This document shows, piece by piece, positions 1 through 11,429 of a DNA stretch of 64,000 nt; position 1 is the stretch's first letter; each line of letters begins with the position of its first letter. The notes below the pieces were generated by a model. The model had not been told where the DNA came from and did not search any database. It worked only from the letters and a program-made list of their open reading frames with translations. This DNA is from Excoecaria cochinchinensis. Its lineage: Eukaryota > Streptophyta > Magnoliopsida > Malpighiales > Euphorbiaceae. The position numbers and the translations under genes are program-made. The stretch lies in NCBI GenBank assembly GCA_947683425.1, contig CANTUQ010000050.1, positions 12,516,501-12,580,500 of the forward strand. The letters are read 5' to 3'.

Positions 1-506
1 TGAACTGCACCATCCTTTGTTTCCTTCTTCCTAATACAAACAGAAAGCCGAAGTCCATTCATGGAAGCTGGAAGACCTTGTACAGCAACTACTTCCACAG
101 AGAACAAACAGCTAAGTTTGTGCATCCCAATATGAGAAAGAGCACGTATTGGCTTCCAGTTCCAAATCCCTTTCTTCTCAGCTGAAGCCACTGTTTCGTA
201 GAGCTTCTTTGTGTCCTTAGCTGGATCCTTGTGGCCTTTATCATCATCAGGCTTTGGCCTAGAACGCCATGGGGATAAGGACATGCGCCTGGAACGTGGT
301 CTAGAACTAGATTTGTCATCAATTTTAGCTGTGCTAGTCTCATCAACAGAAGTAATAGAAGGAACTGAAGTTCTTGGAAGTGCAAGAGAAGCAGTTCTTC
401 GAGGGGTGGCAGTGTGAGTTTGATATAAAGATTGGCTGAGTGCTTCAAGCTCTTCCAAAAGCTGAGTATTGGAGTTCCTTCTGTTTGAGGATTCTGAGGC
501 TGCCAT
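1..506 (-). CDS. PMI1: PLASTID MOVEMENT IMPAIRED 1 (PMI1), 5' part
   Basis: The ATG is at 506-504 and 168 codons read without a stop to the left edge, so only the N-terminal part is present. The protein opens with a Ser/Asn-rich stretch and NTQLLEELEALSQSLY (residues 13-28), then a basic serine-rich segment with RRMSLSPWRSRPK (residues 73-85). From about residue 112 it enters the NT-C2 domain: KKGIWNWKPIRAL, HKLSCLFSVEVVAVQGLPAS and MNGLRLSVCIRKKETKDG. This order matches PMI1 of Arabidopsis as I know the family, a plant-specific protein of over 800 residues needed for light-driven movement of chloroplasts and nuclei through actin. PMI1 genes usually have no introns in the coding region, in agreement with the uninterrupted frame. 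The name rests on recalled family features, not on a search. A related PMIR paralogue is the main alternative. Confidence 0.9.
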   Translation of the reverse strand, partial: MAASESSNRRNSNTQLLEELEALSQSLYQTHTATPRRTASLALPRTSVPSITSVDETSTAKIDDKSSSRPRSRRMSLSPWRSRPKPDDDKGHKDPAKDTKKLYETVASAEKKGIWNWKPIRALSHIGMHKLSCLFSVEVVAVQGLPASMNGLRLSVCIRKKETKDGAV

Positions 507-995
507 TACTTCAAGAAAGCAAGTTTGTTGCTACTGAGATGAGATGGGTTGCAGAGAGAAGAAAGTGAAGGAAAGGATAAGAAGGTTCACAACGTTGGAA
601 GGATTTGGGGTGGAGAAAATGCCAAGGAAGAGTAATTAATTATTGTCGTGGTCCATCCAAAACCAGAAAAGTTTTTATGTGGCCATGAATAAGAGAAGAA
701 GGTTCGTGTGATAAAAGACGGGGTCCCATAGAATTTATTATCTGCTAATGAAATTTTCTAACATTCAGCTTTCAATGTGTCATTTAAGTTGTAAGTTTCG
801 GATAAAGTTGTTGTAGTGTTGGGCTTTTTTCTTGCTGTTCCCGGAGTTAGATGAAACTTTAACGTGTCTTTGGAAGGTAAATTAACCACATCATCTTAAA
901 CTTTAACCTTTTTTTTTTCTACATTAATCCTTTGAAAATATAAAGTATAAAATATAAAGTTTATACGGGGATGTCCGTATTTTTTATTTTTCTCG

Positions 996-1286
996 TATTA
1001 GGTTCAATTTAGATGAAACTGATGAAATTGATTCAATTAATCTCGCGTGAGATCAACTTAAAATAGGAATAAAATTAAATTAATTTCGTGTGAGATCAAT
1101 ATAAAATAAATGTAAAATCTATCAAAATATAAAAAATGAAGAAATATACAATTATTTTAGACATGCAAAAGATAATGAGTTGACTTTTTTTTTTAATATG
1201 TCTTGATGGGTCATATATTCATTTTAAATTGATCTCACGCGAAATTAATTCAATTTCTTCAATTCAGTCTAAATTGAATCCTAATT
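996..1286. mobile_element. Foldback MITE-like inverted repeat
   Basis: Two arms of about 60 bp are inverted copies. The left arm is at 1001-1063 and the right arm at about 1221-1285. Each holds a version of ATTCAATTTAGA and of TCGCGTGAGATCAA. A third, partial copy of the GTGTGAGATCAA motif lies at 1087-1105. The arms are AT-rich with several mismatches, as in an old MITE. The exact ends and any target-site duplication are not clear. The rest of 507-1525 is AT-rich upstream DNA of PMI1 and downstream DNA of the eL19-like gene, with no gene that I can support. Confidence 0.5.
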
Positions 1287-1525
1287 TAGGCTATCCAAAA
1301 AGTATAAATATCAAATGCAACTTTTGAAAGTGTAAAAACTGAAAATAGAAACAAAATGCATTTTTCCATAAACAATTAGTAAATCCATGCATGCACTAAT
1401 TAATAGGTTAATACGCATGAACATCCATACTTATAGAATTGCAATAAAAAGGTATAAGTTTAGATGTGATTAGGACCTTCCCAGGATTGGAAATTTATTC
1501 AATAATGACAAATACAAATACATAA

Positions 1526-2833
1526 TTAATAAATTTTCTTTGCCTCAAACAGGTGATAATATAAATCAATGTGCTTAACTTTCTGAGTCTTCAACTTGTG
1601 GATTCTTTCTATATATAGAACACGTTTGTTTCTGTACACATTTCCTTTAACGCTCATATAAATTTGATGATAGCTATGCTTATCAATCTTTTGAGCATCT
1701 CTGTATTTGGAAAGCAAATGCCTTAGCACTCTTATTTTTCTGATCCATAGCTGCTTTGAGGGCTGCCTTGCCTCTCTTGTTCCTTTCCTCTTCCCAAATC
1801 CACTGTGTTTTCCTTTCATTTTAGCTTTATTTAGTTGCCTGCACCTCCATCTTGAATGGGTTATCAATGGCTTCTTTATTATTAGCCCATCCTTTATCAG
1901 CTCTCTTATGTTCATTCCTGATACAACTTTGTATGAGTCACATATATATATAAAAGAACAAAGCGAAATAGCGAGTAACAGAAAATCCTGTTGCTAAATA
2001 AAGATTTTTGCGACAGATTTGCTAGGAAATATGAACTTCCTCGCTGAAATAAATGGCAGAATAAAAAAGTTTTTGCGATATGATAGCAAGAACTACATAA
2101 CGTTGTCGCTATTTTAGTGCACCAATTTTATGGCGCTTGAATTTTTACTAAAATTCTACAACAATCACTTTAGCATTGCTGATTGGGTTTTCATTATGTT
2201 ACTCCTAATATCATTTAACAATAAGATTTCCACAATTAGTGAGGAGTATTGTCCCTGCTATATAACAATTTTCTTGTAGTGAATAAAATCAATCTCTTGT
2301 ATTTGCCATTTCTTCATCACTTTCCAAGATTTAGTCTAAGATTCTTGTAGTGAATATATTACTGCGCTAATCTCAAATTTAATATTAGCGTGTGATATGT
2401 GATCTAAAAAGATATAGATTCTATTTTTAGTTAATTTGAACTGTCAAATTCAGTGAATACAGTTCTCACGGTAAAAATTTTAGTAGAGATCCAAATTTAA
2501 CAAATGTATTAGTAAACTAAACATTTGAAGTTGGTATTTATGTTACATTTAAACACCCAACAATGATTGGAAGTGCCAAATGCTAACATATGTAGAGTAT
2601 ATCAGCAAGGAATGTCTATATGTAACATATACGAACAAAGGAATAGTGGCAAGAACAATAAGTTATATATATCATATAACAATATGTAATGGAAGAGAAT
2701 TGAAGTTAGAGATGAACATACTAGAATTGGCAATGGAGATATGACTAGTCTCAAAGGGATCGACCCACAATTTTCCCTCACCACACTTTAATATGCTGGC
2801 AGCTAACCGCTTCTGTAGCCTTAGTGAAACCAT
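1526..2833 (-). CDS. RPL19: Divergent 60S ribosomal protein eL19-like gene, two exons
   Basis: Exon 1 is 2833-2722 and exon 2 is 1917-1526. The intron begins GTATGT (2721) and ends CAG (1918). Joined exons total 504 nt and encode 167 residues with no internal stop. The start MVSLRLQKRLAAS and the segments KGKHSGFGKRKGTREARQP and KIDKHSYHQIYMSVKGNV are plainly those of eL19, a large-subunit ribosomal protein. The protein is diverged at many sites normally near-invariant (for example THSRWRCRQ where the family has a run of Arg/Ser) and stops after LFEAKKIY. It therefore keeps the conserved core but lacks the basic C-terminal extension that brings plant eL19 to about 210 residues. The kept intron argues against a processed pseudogene. 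It may be a decaying paralogue or a specialised one. The intron holds what looks like a CACTA relic, and exon 1 is repeated at 31385-31496. Confidence 0.7.
1985..2281. mobile_element. Possible CACTA end relic in the eL19-like intron
   Basis: The right edge reads ATTTTCTTGTAGTG (to 2281), the same end as CACTA1 and CACTA5 in this window. Inside are degenerate subterminal-type words such as TTGCTAAATAAAG, TTTGCGACAG and TTGTCGCTATTTTAG. No matching left CACTACAAGAAAA end was found, so this is a truncated or badly eroded copy. A second TTCTTGTAGTGAATA lies about 75 bp downstream (2343-2357). Confidence 0.4.
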
Positions 2834-5274
2834 TTTCAATTGTATGATTAATTGCGTCTCTCTGCTTCTTCTATTATATTTACTTAGTTAAATTAAAGGA
2901 CATTAATTAGACAAGATTTATTTTTATATATATGGAAAATAGATTTAGCTTGTTACTTGGAAGACAATCATTAATTCTTGAATATAATGGTCCAAAACTA
3001 GTCTACATTTCTTGTTTGACTTAACTTGCTGATCAACTTCTAAAATTGATAAATCAAATAATACATTTATATTCATTTTGCTTGGGGACCAGGGAGCATA
3101 AAACTTGCACAGCATAGTAATGGGCTCATAAGGTTACTCAAAGATCAAGATTAACTTAAACATTTAGGCCTAACCCATCAGCCTCTATTTTTTTCATTAT
3201 GCTCATCTCTTACATTAAGGAAATTAATATTTTTTATAGTTTAATTCTACCACCCTATACTGGCAGCATTATCATTACAATCCTAATACCAACCACACAT
3301 GATTTTATATTAAAGTATGGCATAATCAGGAAATAAATTTTCTTATTATAAATAAATACATATTATATTCTAAAAAATGTCAAATGATTATAATACATAA
3401 TTTATTATTTATATATAATACATAAAAACAAACTTGTAGTTGGCAAAAAATTTTAGTCACACACCTCGCGAATAATATTTTATGCATCTGAAATTGACAA
3501 AAATAATATATATATAGTCTATTTGAATTTGACAATATGCACACGTTACTCTCTGATAGACAAAAGTGTACATATTACCTCTAAATTCTTTTTATACTTG
3601 CATTTTCTTTATTATATTTAAGGCTAAATTATTTTTATAACAAGGGTGATGTGTGCACATTTATTAATAAGTTATTTTTGTTAACTTCAAGTGTAAAACT
3701 TGAGATATGTAACTAATTTTTTTGTTTTTTTGTTGACAATTGTGTTTTCATGTACTATTCCTGTATACATACATATGCACACATGCAAGCATACAAACCT
3801 TGATGCCCATCAAGGCCCACTTTCAGCTAATAAAATAGTATGAAAAGAGATGGGCTTTGCCTCAGCCCTGGCCCATTAAGTCCCACTTTCAGTTTTGAAA
3901 ATTTTGCGGAAAGTAAGAGCCTAGTAAAGTAATACGTGGAGAAATTTAAGGACAAGTGGATATGACGTCGACATTGCCACCCAGACCTTAAGTTGGTACA
4001 AAAGCGATCATTAGTGATCTTATACTCGAGGAGTACACTCTAAACTCAAAACAGATTGGTCTCTGTTTCTGTGTTTGTTAAGCAATGTCAGATCTCTTTG
4101 AGCTCAACAATGGCAAAATGGTTGTCAAGATCAGTAATCTGGGTTGCACCATTACTTCCCTGTCCATACCTGACAAAAATGGTAAATTTCTTCTCTTTTC
4201 TTTATTTTATTTATCATTAGCTGCCTGAAACTGGTAATGATTTCTGGGTTTCGTTGGATCTTTGAAGGGAACTTAGCTGATGTTGTTCTTGGGTTCGATT
4301 CCCTTGAGCCATATCTGGTAATTCTGTTCTTTTCATTTCATTTTATGTTCTAATGTGATTGATTGAGAATTTGATTGGCTTATTTCAATTTTCCTTCAAT
4401 ACCCATTTGGTATTTCTGATTAATTATGTTACTTGTGATCATTTACAAGGAGTTTATGTTCTGCGTATTTCTTTTGGTTTTGGGGTTATTATAAATCTTT
4501 GTTTTGAACAGAAAGGAGTTGCACCTTATTTTGGGTGCATTGTGGGAAGAGTTGCAAACAGAATTAAAAATGGAAAATTTACTCTCAATGGAGTTGAATA
4601 CACTTTGCCCCTTAACAGGCCTCCAAACAGTCTTCATGGTGAGTGATCATCTAAGTCTTCTTACTCTTTTCAATCCTGATCATCTGTTGTTTATATATTT
4701 TTCAATGCTTGACTAGGGTTCAAGTTGATAGAAATAAATGAATAAGGGGAAAAAAAGATTTAACTTTTTTTTAAGTCACAGCCTATTTTTCTAAGATGGT
4801 GTTAATTACTGCACCAATGACTATGAGTTAAAATTGGCTTAGTGCTTATGGTTTTGGAAGAGCAATGACATAAGTTGAAGTGAGTGCCTGAATGGTATCT
4901 AAAGGCCAGTGGTATTCATAATACTCAAATCTTTGTTTTCAGTTGTTTGTTCTTTTTATCCAGCAACGATACAGTATTTTGAAAATAAACATTTTTCGAT
5001 GTTAAAGATCCATTGAACATGCTGCGGGATCTTAAGCTTCCAGGATTTCTCTGGGTTTACCTGTCACTGCCTTTTCCTATTTCAACTTTTGATTGAAGTT
5101 TTATCTTTTTCTTTCTTTTGTTTCGTTTGGAAACTAGTTCTTAAATCCTAAAGTTTAATTGCCTTGTGATGCAATTCTCATGATCTCGTTTGTAAAATCT
5201 TTGCTTTGCATTCTCAAGATGGTTTGTTGTCGATCAATTTTAGGAAAATTTATCTTACAAATAACAGTAAACTA
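2511..5274 (+). repeat. Duplicated segment, copy A (parent segment)
   Basis: This segment runs from eL19-like exon 1 through the epimerase promoter, exons 1-3 and part of intron 3. Its counterparts are copy B (27680-31120) and copy C (31112 onward). Its two edges share AGTAAACTA (2511-2519 and 5266-5274). At the copy B/copy C joint, intron-3 sequence passes straight into the sequence that follows the first of these (31111-31130). That is the signature of a tandem duplication through short homology. Confidence 0.8.
3950..4084 (+). promoter_or_regulatory. Proximal promoter and 5' leader of the aldose 1-epimerase gene
   Basis: The block contains TGACGTCGAC, a palindromic ACGT-core word of the type bound by plant bZIP factors, about 120 bp before the ATG. 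The AT-rich TCTTATACTCGAG further down is the best TATA-like candidate. Both are conserved in copies B (about 29790-29870) and C (about 32407-32475) with few changes. The transcription start cannot be fixed from sequence. Confidence 0.4.
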
Positions 5275-6685
5275 TTTGTGGTGCTTTATCAGAGTGAAGT
5301 TTTCATTTGTGAATATGAATAGTTCTAAATCATATGTAGGATGCCAGAATCGGTCGGTTTGGTTCGGTTTTTCGGTTTAAACTGAATTTTGCAACCCTTA
5401 TGCTAGATGATGCTTGGGGAATTGCGTAAGGACTTTGAGCACTGCAGCGTTGTGCTCCACAGGGAATGAAACAATCTAAACTAATATGTCCTTACTGATG
5501 GCATTCTATATTTAATAGGATTTTGCAAGAACTTAATAAGACTCATAACATTGTGAATCGTTAACAAAAGTAAAACCATGTGTGCTTTGTCTTGCCAAGA
5601 AAACCACATTATTATGTTTTCTGGACAAAACATGAGTCCAAAATTGCCTTTTTACCGAAATCTCCTTCTGAATTGCTTAATTTTAAGTCCTTATTTACTT
5701 TTGCTGCGGTTGCAAAACTTACAGTTGCTCATACAATTCCTGTTTCGTGTTGTTAATATTTTTGCAGTTGTTTGAATAATGTATACCTTGTGTTTGTATA
5801 GATTTCAGATTATATATATGCTTATTCGAATACCATTCTTGCATCAGTTTAATACCCTTTTTTCTGTGATTAGGTGGGCTTAAGGGTTTCGATAAGATGA
5901 TATGGGATGTAGTAGAGCAAAAGAAAGGAGAAAACCCGATGATAACCTTTAAGTACCAGAGCCATGATGGAGAAGAAGGTACCTCCCTCTCTCTATATAT
6001 CTTTCTCTTTCTATTCACTTGTTTTCTCACTGATCTTTCCTATTAATTTCATCTGGTTCAAGGTTACCCTGGGGATCTTACTGTTACTGCAACTTATACA
6101 CTTGCTTCAAGCACAACGTTGAGGCTTGACATGGAAGCAGTTCCCAAGGACAAAGCTACTCCAGTCAGCTTGGCTCAGCATACATATTGGAACTTAGCCG
6201 GTCACAACTCAGGGACCATACTTGATCATTCGATTCAAATATGGGGTACTCAAATTACACCAGTAGACGAGAACACTGTACCAACAGGTGAAATCATGCC
6301 AGTGAAAGGCACTCCATTTGATTTCACTACTGAGAAGGTGATTGGTGCTTCAATTCACGAAGTTGGTTTAGGGTATGATCACAACTATGTTCTTGACTGT
6401 GGAGAAGAGAAGTCAGGATTGAAACGCGCTGCAAAGCTCAAGGATCCATCCAGCTCGAGGGTCCTTAACCTGTGGACGAATGCTCCTGGGATGCAGTTCT
6501 ACACTGCAAACTATGTGAATGGAATTGTAGGTAAAGGGGGTGCTGTGTATGGAAAACATTCCGGAGTGTGTTTGGAAACGCAGGGATTTCCGAATGCCAT
6601 TAACCAACCAAACTTCCCATCGGTGGTGTTTCCACCAGGTGAGACATACAAGCACACTATGTTGTATGAGTTTTCAGTAGAGTGA
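4085..6685 (+). CDS. Aldose 1-epimerase (galactose mutarotase-like), complete five-exon gene
   Basis: The exons are 4085-4181, 4268-4317, 4512-4638, 5874-5978 and 6063-6685. All introns are GT-AG, and the spliced frame is 1002 nt, 333 residues, the usual family length. The enzyme interconverts alpha and beta anomers of aldoses such as galactose and glucose. Family landmarks are all present: GRVANRI after the N-terminal beta strands, NSLHGG (His 91), the catalytic His 166 in AQHTYWNLAG, Asp 232 in GYDHNYVLD, and the catalytic Glu 298 in CLETQGFPNA. There is no signal peptide: the start MSDLFELNNGKMVVK is hydrophilic, so a cytosolic protein is likely. Intron 3 is long (about 1.2 kb) and carries a MITE fragment. 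Two partial copies (B and C) of this gene lie 25-50 kb to the right, and this is the only copy with exons 4 and 5 in the window. The start is chosen because it gives the complete N-terminal strand and is conserved in copies B and C. Confidence 0.95.
5346..5398. mobile_element. Fragment of a hAT-type MITE end in intron 3
   Basis: The stretch with CGGTCGGTTTGGTTCGG and then AACTGAATTTTGCAACCC closely follows the right end of the complete MITE at 31873-32373. Only the end is present and no duplication could be matched. Confidence 0.45.
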
Positions 6686-6914
6686 ATATAGTCTTATTAC
6701 TGGTATTGAAGATTTTGAGATGAGCATGAACATATAATAATAAATTCAGCTTGTGAATAAGACACTGAAGCTGATATTTTGTATGCAAGTTTGCCTGAAA
6801 TTTGAGTTATTATGGATTGAATATGAATCTGGTTACGGGTATGATAAAAGTGAAACTATTGTGAAATGAGGTATAATATGACATTGCAGCTGATGTTTTC
6901 AAGGCAAGATTAAC

Positions 6915-7370
6915 TGTTGGAGTCGAGATGCGCCCATGACTTCTCGGGTTGACCCGGAATATATGAATCGGACCGGAAATTCTACTAATATGGACTAATA
7001 TCCATATTACGAGAATATCAAGGGATTGTGCCTCTTGATATTCACCTACAACCCTAACTTCCCCTTTAATATGAAATTAAAGGGGTAACTCCCATAATGG
7101 GAGTTAATTCCTACTTAGTGTGCATTCATCTCTTTTGGGAGATGAATGCCTATAAGTAGGCTCCTATTCTTTGAGAAAGGATGATGAAAAAGGATACATA
7201 CCGAAACTCTGTTGGATTATGCTCTCGTCTGTATTTGTTCTCTAAAGGATTTTAGACTGTGAAAGAGTTGCTGTCGTCCCGCTTGTGGATAACAGACAGA
7301 CCAAGTGACGCCAGAAGATGATTCTCGCTGACGCTTCCGCTTTAGTCTGCGCTTCAAGAGGTAGATAACA
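6915..7370. mobile_element. Candidate solo LTR
   Basis: The block starts TGTTGGAGTCGAG and ends GTAGATAACA, giving TGTT/AACA ends typical of LTRs. It contains a TATAAG box at about 7151, followed by a leader-like region. No internal retrotransposon sequence adjoins it. Flanking direct repeats are unconvincing (ATTAAC before, AATAAC after). A perfect TTAAC repeat would instead put the right edge at 7385. Confidence 0.4.
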
Positions 7371-8584
7371 AATAACCCGATTTTGTTAACTCAATTTATG
7401 CAATGGTGGCATGATTTAAATCTTCATTAACTTTATGTTCTAAATTATCACTCAATTAATCAAACTACAAACATTGCATTTTCCTATTGATGGCCAAAAA
7501 TTATAGGTTGCAAAAAGGGTTGGGATTTAATTGGGTCAAAATTTGGTGGGTTTTAATATTTTTTTTTTTTATATATCTTTTTAATTTTTTTCATTAGAAA
7601 GAAAAAATTATGTATAAACTATAAAAAATTATTTTATATTACATTATATAAAAAAAGTTATAAAATTATCAAAAATATATGCAAGTAAAAATTCTGTCGT
7701 GATTTGTTAAGTGTTTGTTTGTTCAAGTGCCACATGTTAAAAGATTGTTAAAAAAGAGAATTTTTTCAATTTTAAAACATGAAGAATAAAATTGAATAAA
7801 ATTTCTTCACTCTTTTACTAATCATTCAAGTTGCAAGTAAATGATATTATAAAATTGTAATAGTTTGATTTCATTTTCAGTGTTCCCAATGGTGTGTTCC
7901 ATAATGTATCAGTTGTACAAATGCTAAAAATTCCTGAAATTAGTTGGAAATATATAAATCTACTAATTTATTGTCTTGAAATTAGAATCTTAACCAACAG
8001 AAATAATAATCAATCATGATTAGGACAACCTTACAACATTAAACTTATTACACTGAACGCAAAAATAATAAAGGTCACACTTCATAATTTCATATAAAAC
8101 ACTTCATAATTTCATATCACTAGTAATTTCATTATTGTTGATATTAAAATCACAATATGATGGAATGGAGCATTGATCCCAGAAGTTTTGAAAAATTAAT
8201 CCCTGAAATCACCGAATTACATTGCCTTGAAATTTGGATTCAACACAATTCAAGGATTCAAGGATTGTTAATATAAAGTTAATTTGTTTCTTTTGCTTAA
8301 ATTGCTTTTATTCCAACACCAGTTCTGATTGTTAGCCTTTGATTTTATTTCTGAATATTGTAGCTTTAAAGTTCATGGAAATAGATACTCTGGCCCATTC
8401 TATAAAACAATATATTTTCATAGGCCCAATCAATTAAGAATGTGGACAACATTACAAATATTAAACTGATAACATCAAAATACACAAAGCTCACACTCCA
8501 TATAACTTCAAATAAACAGAAACCTACAAAGCTCTAAGTTTCCTCAATGCAAGAATAATATCTTTTATAAAATAGTAGCAATTT
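7371..8584. other. AT-rich spacer between the epimerase and receptor loci
   Basis: No gene, RNA or clear transposon end is recognised here. A short direct repeat (ACTTCATAATTTCATAT) occurs twice at about 8080-8117. The right part is probably the 3' flank of the receptor-like gene, which is read on the minus strand. Confidence 0.5.
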
Positions 8585-8892
8585 CTAAGGCTCACTTCTA
8601 TATAAATAAAACCATGCTCTCCTCCAGCACGGGTTTATGTACAAAACTGCAGCTATGCTCAACAACACTATATAACATATGAAGTCAAAAAACTCGCATA
8701 GAAATCATTCATGTCTATGAACCCACTTTCCTTTTCTTCTTCAATTGAATCTGTTGGAGGATCTTCTTCTTGGCAACTTTCCAATAATGGAAGTCCACAA
8801 AGTAAAGGGTTTCCTTCATAACTACTCTTATTAAAGGTTGCGAACTGTCTAATCATCTCAGGTATCTTGCCAGATAAATTGTCACTACAGGA

Positions 8893-9215
8893 AAACACAC
8901 ATTTCCCGACGGAAATTACCGACGGAAAATGTGTAATTTCCGTCGGGAAATTAGAATGCCGACGGAAAATGATTCCGTCGGCATATTATCCGTAGGGAAA
9001 TGTCCCGACGGGAAAAATTTCCGTCGGTAAATATGCCGACGGAAATACAATTTCCGTCGGTAATCTTACCGACGAAAATGTATTTCCGTCGGTAAACTTT
9101 TCCGACGGAATAACATTTCCGTCGGCATATTTACCGACGGAAAATGTATTTCCGTCGGTAAAATTGCCGACGGAAATGTTATTCCGTCGGAAAACTTTTC
9201 CGTCGGTAATGTTAA
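8893..9215. repeat. CACTA1 subterminal repeats, 3' end
   Basis: There are about twenty copies of CCGACGGAAA or its inverse TTTCCGTCGG in alternating orientation, so neighbouring copies can pair as hairpins. In En/Spm-type elements such repeats bind the second (TnpA-like) protein. The motif has C before CGACGG, whereas the repeats at the 5' end have G. Confidence 0.9.
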
Positions 9216-9419
9216 AGAAAATTTGAAAATTAATTTTTTTTGTATTTTGTTTTTATGTAGATATAACCTGTTAAAATTAATTGCAAAATAATGAAAAAAA
9301 TCATGATAATATCTAAATTTCAATATCCAATAATAGTCGAATTTAATAATTGTGCTAATTATAAAGTTAGTAATTATTTAACAACATAATATCCATATAT
9401 GTCTAATACAAAATGATAA

Positions 9420-11206
9420 CTAAACTGATGGCGGCGGCGACTGAGAAGTACGATCAGACTGATGCGATGACGAGGCAAACATACCCTTCAAATTTGCCAT
9501 CTCAGTGCGTAGCTTAGATAAATTTGCCATCTCATTGCGTAACTCAGATATGTAGTCCAGAGATTGTTGCAATCGAACCTCTGAGTCTTGCCATCGAGTC
9601 TGTGACTGTTACAATTCCGATCTCAGCTCACTTACAGTATTTTGAAGTTCAAGTACTTCTCTGGATGACCGTCTATTAGATGCGGCAGTACTTGAACCTG
9701 AGGAATGCGAGTAACAAGATTTGACCAAAGAACCTAAGCCAAATACCCGTCCTCGCTGGTCTCTACCACCAGCCACTTCATAATAGATCTGATTCGCATC
9801 AACATGATCAGAAGTCTGTGAGCGTTGCTGAATTGCATCTTCAACTTGTTCCTGTAGTAGGATAAATGTTTTACAATAAGTAACGATTAATAATAACTAA
9901 TCTTTAAAATTTGTATAATATAGTAATTTGGACATACATGTAAAATCCTTGACCGAGAATTGACGAACGTTTGACCATCATGCTTGTTTGTGTGGGTGTG
10001 TAAGAATACCTCAGCGTAGGTAGCCGGTCGACCCATCGATGCTCCCTGCAAACATAAAAAGAATTAAAGGCAAACTATAATTTATTGACTATTCCTACAA
10101 GTTTTTACTAAAATTTCGGCAGAGTTTTTCCTATATTTGGAGCATACCTTTTGTATACAAAGACAGACAAACACTTCAAATTTCAAGATTCAGCTACCAT
10201 CCAACATTCCACAACAATGCAAACTCCTCACACAAGTAACATTCCCATCCTCCTCTATGGTAATGAGATAAATTTTAGACATTCTAACCATTAATTACAG
10301 CGGTAACAGTAATATTTTGTAAAACTTACTAGTCTATCTGCATGTTCCCGATGTGACATCGACCCTCCAGTGTGCGAGCATGAACTGAGTCCATCAGGTC
10401 CTCCCCGTCTGTTACTAGAATTCCGCTCTGAAATGGAAATGGCTTCAGGGGTCGCCCAATACTGTCTCCAATGTCCCCATAAATCTTCGGTCATGTAGCG
10501 AGGTCGGACACCACCATCCTTTATCAAGCAGACTAAATCTCTGTAACGTGCCCGCGCACGAGTCTCCCACACAGAATACATGATCTCGTCAAACGCCGGG
10601 TACCAATAACATTTTATAAGATAGACAGAACAAAAAACAAATTGTTAGCAAGAGTAAAATATAATTCGTTATGTAACAAAAAATATCATAAATGTTTTAT
10701 CTTGAATTCTTCGAAATAAAATTTTTTTGTTTCCTCTGACAAATTCTTCCAGGCAAACCCATCGTATTCAATTCTGTTTTTGAAAGAAGTTGTCATTATG
10801 CGTGAGCACTTTCCTGAAGGATTCAATCTAAGATACAACAATGTGAATAATGTTAGTACAAGTAATAACTGTCATTGAAATCATAATGAAATAAAATATT
10901 AATCACTTACTCCTTAGCTGTGATATTGATGTACATTCTTCCATCAACTCCAATTGAGCCAGGCGTAGGCTCTTTCGCTTGTTCTGTTCCTGACCCCTGA
11001 GGTGGCATAGATTCAGGGTGTGCCATAGGAGTGGAATCAGTGGAAGGAATGGTAGATGGCGCAACAGTTGGGATGGTCGGTGATGCGGCAGCCTCAGTGC
11101 TGGCATTGAGCCCATGTGATGGGGATCCTCCATCACCAGTACTGTCATCGCCATTATGCAACCTGAGACGTGGGGGAATCCCTGTTCTCTTCTTTCGCTT
11201 AAACAT
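9420..11206 (-). pseudogene. CACTA1 second gene (Transposase_24 / TnpA-like)
   Basis: It starts at MFKRKKRTGIPPRLRLHNG (11206) with a Pro/Ser/Thr-rich N-terminus. That exon ends in PTPGSIGVDGRMYINITAKE, at about 10907. Further exons follow near 10800-10690, 10581-10330 (VWETRARARYRDLV, WGHWRQYWATPEA, GGPDGLSS, SHREHADRLV), 10050-9960 (ATYAEVFLHTHTNKHDGQTF) and 9850-9420 (SEVRLQQSLDYISELRNEM, a heptad-rich coiled coil, ending SQSPPPSV). This layout matches the plant Ptta/En/Spm second protein, presumed to bind subterminal repeats. Exon borders are inferred by comparison with the same gene in CACTA2 and CACTA5. At least one stop interrupts the last exon, near the Gln-rich segment at about 9610. 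A conserved intronic motif lies at 10111-10135. Confidence 0.7.
10106..10145 (-). other. Conserved intronic motif of CACTA second genes (CACTA1 copy)
   Basis: Read on the minus strand it is TATAGGAAAAACTCTGCCGA followed by AATTTTA. It sits in the intron before the ATYAEVFLHTHT exon. Close copies occupy the same intron in CACTA2, CACTA3 and CACTA5, and one is present in non-coding CACTA4. Confidence 0.7.
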
Positions 11207-11429
11207 TTTTCAACTTGACATTATAAGGAAAATGCATATTGTCAGATAATAGAAAATAATGACATTGTAATAAGCATATTAAATTAATATCCAAGTCAGT
11301 GCAATATTAATTGTTCTCACATGATAAGCAAGTAGGTAAACAAATTATTCGCTATCGTCACTCAGCTATAAATCATAATTCAAATCATCCTCATTTTCCG
11401 ATGTATAAGAGGAAAATTCTGGCTCGTCA

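Noticed and set aside
2602..2784. 60-codon minus-strand open frame starting MVRENCGSIPLRL
   Set aside because: Out-of-frame shadow of eL19-like exon 1 and the adjoining intron.
6915..7385. Element ending at 7385 with a perfect TTAAC duplication
   Set aside because: Would give an LTR ending in TTTTG; the TGTT...AACA reading (6915-7370) fits LTR structure better, though its flanks match less well. Left unresolved.
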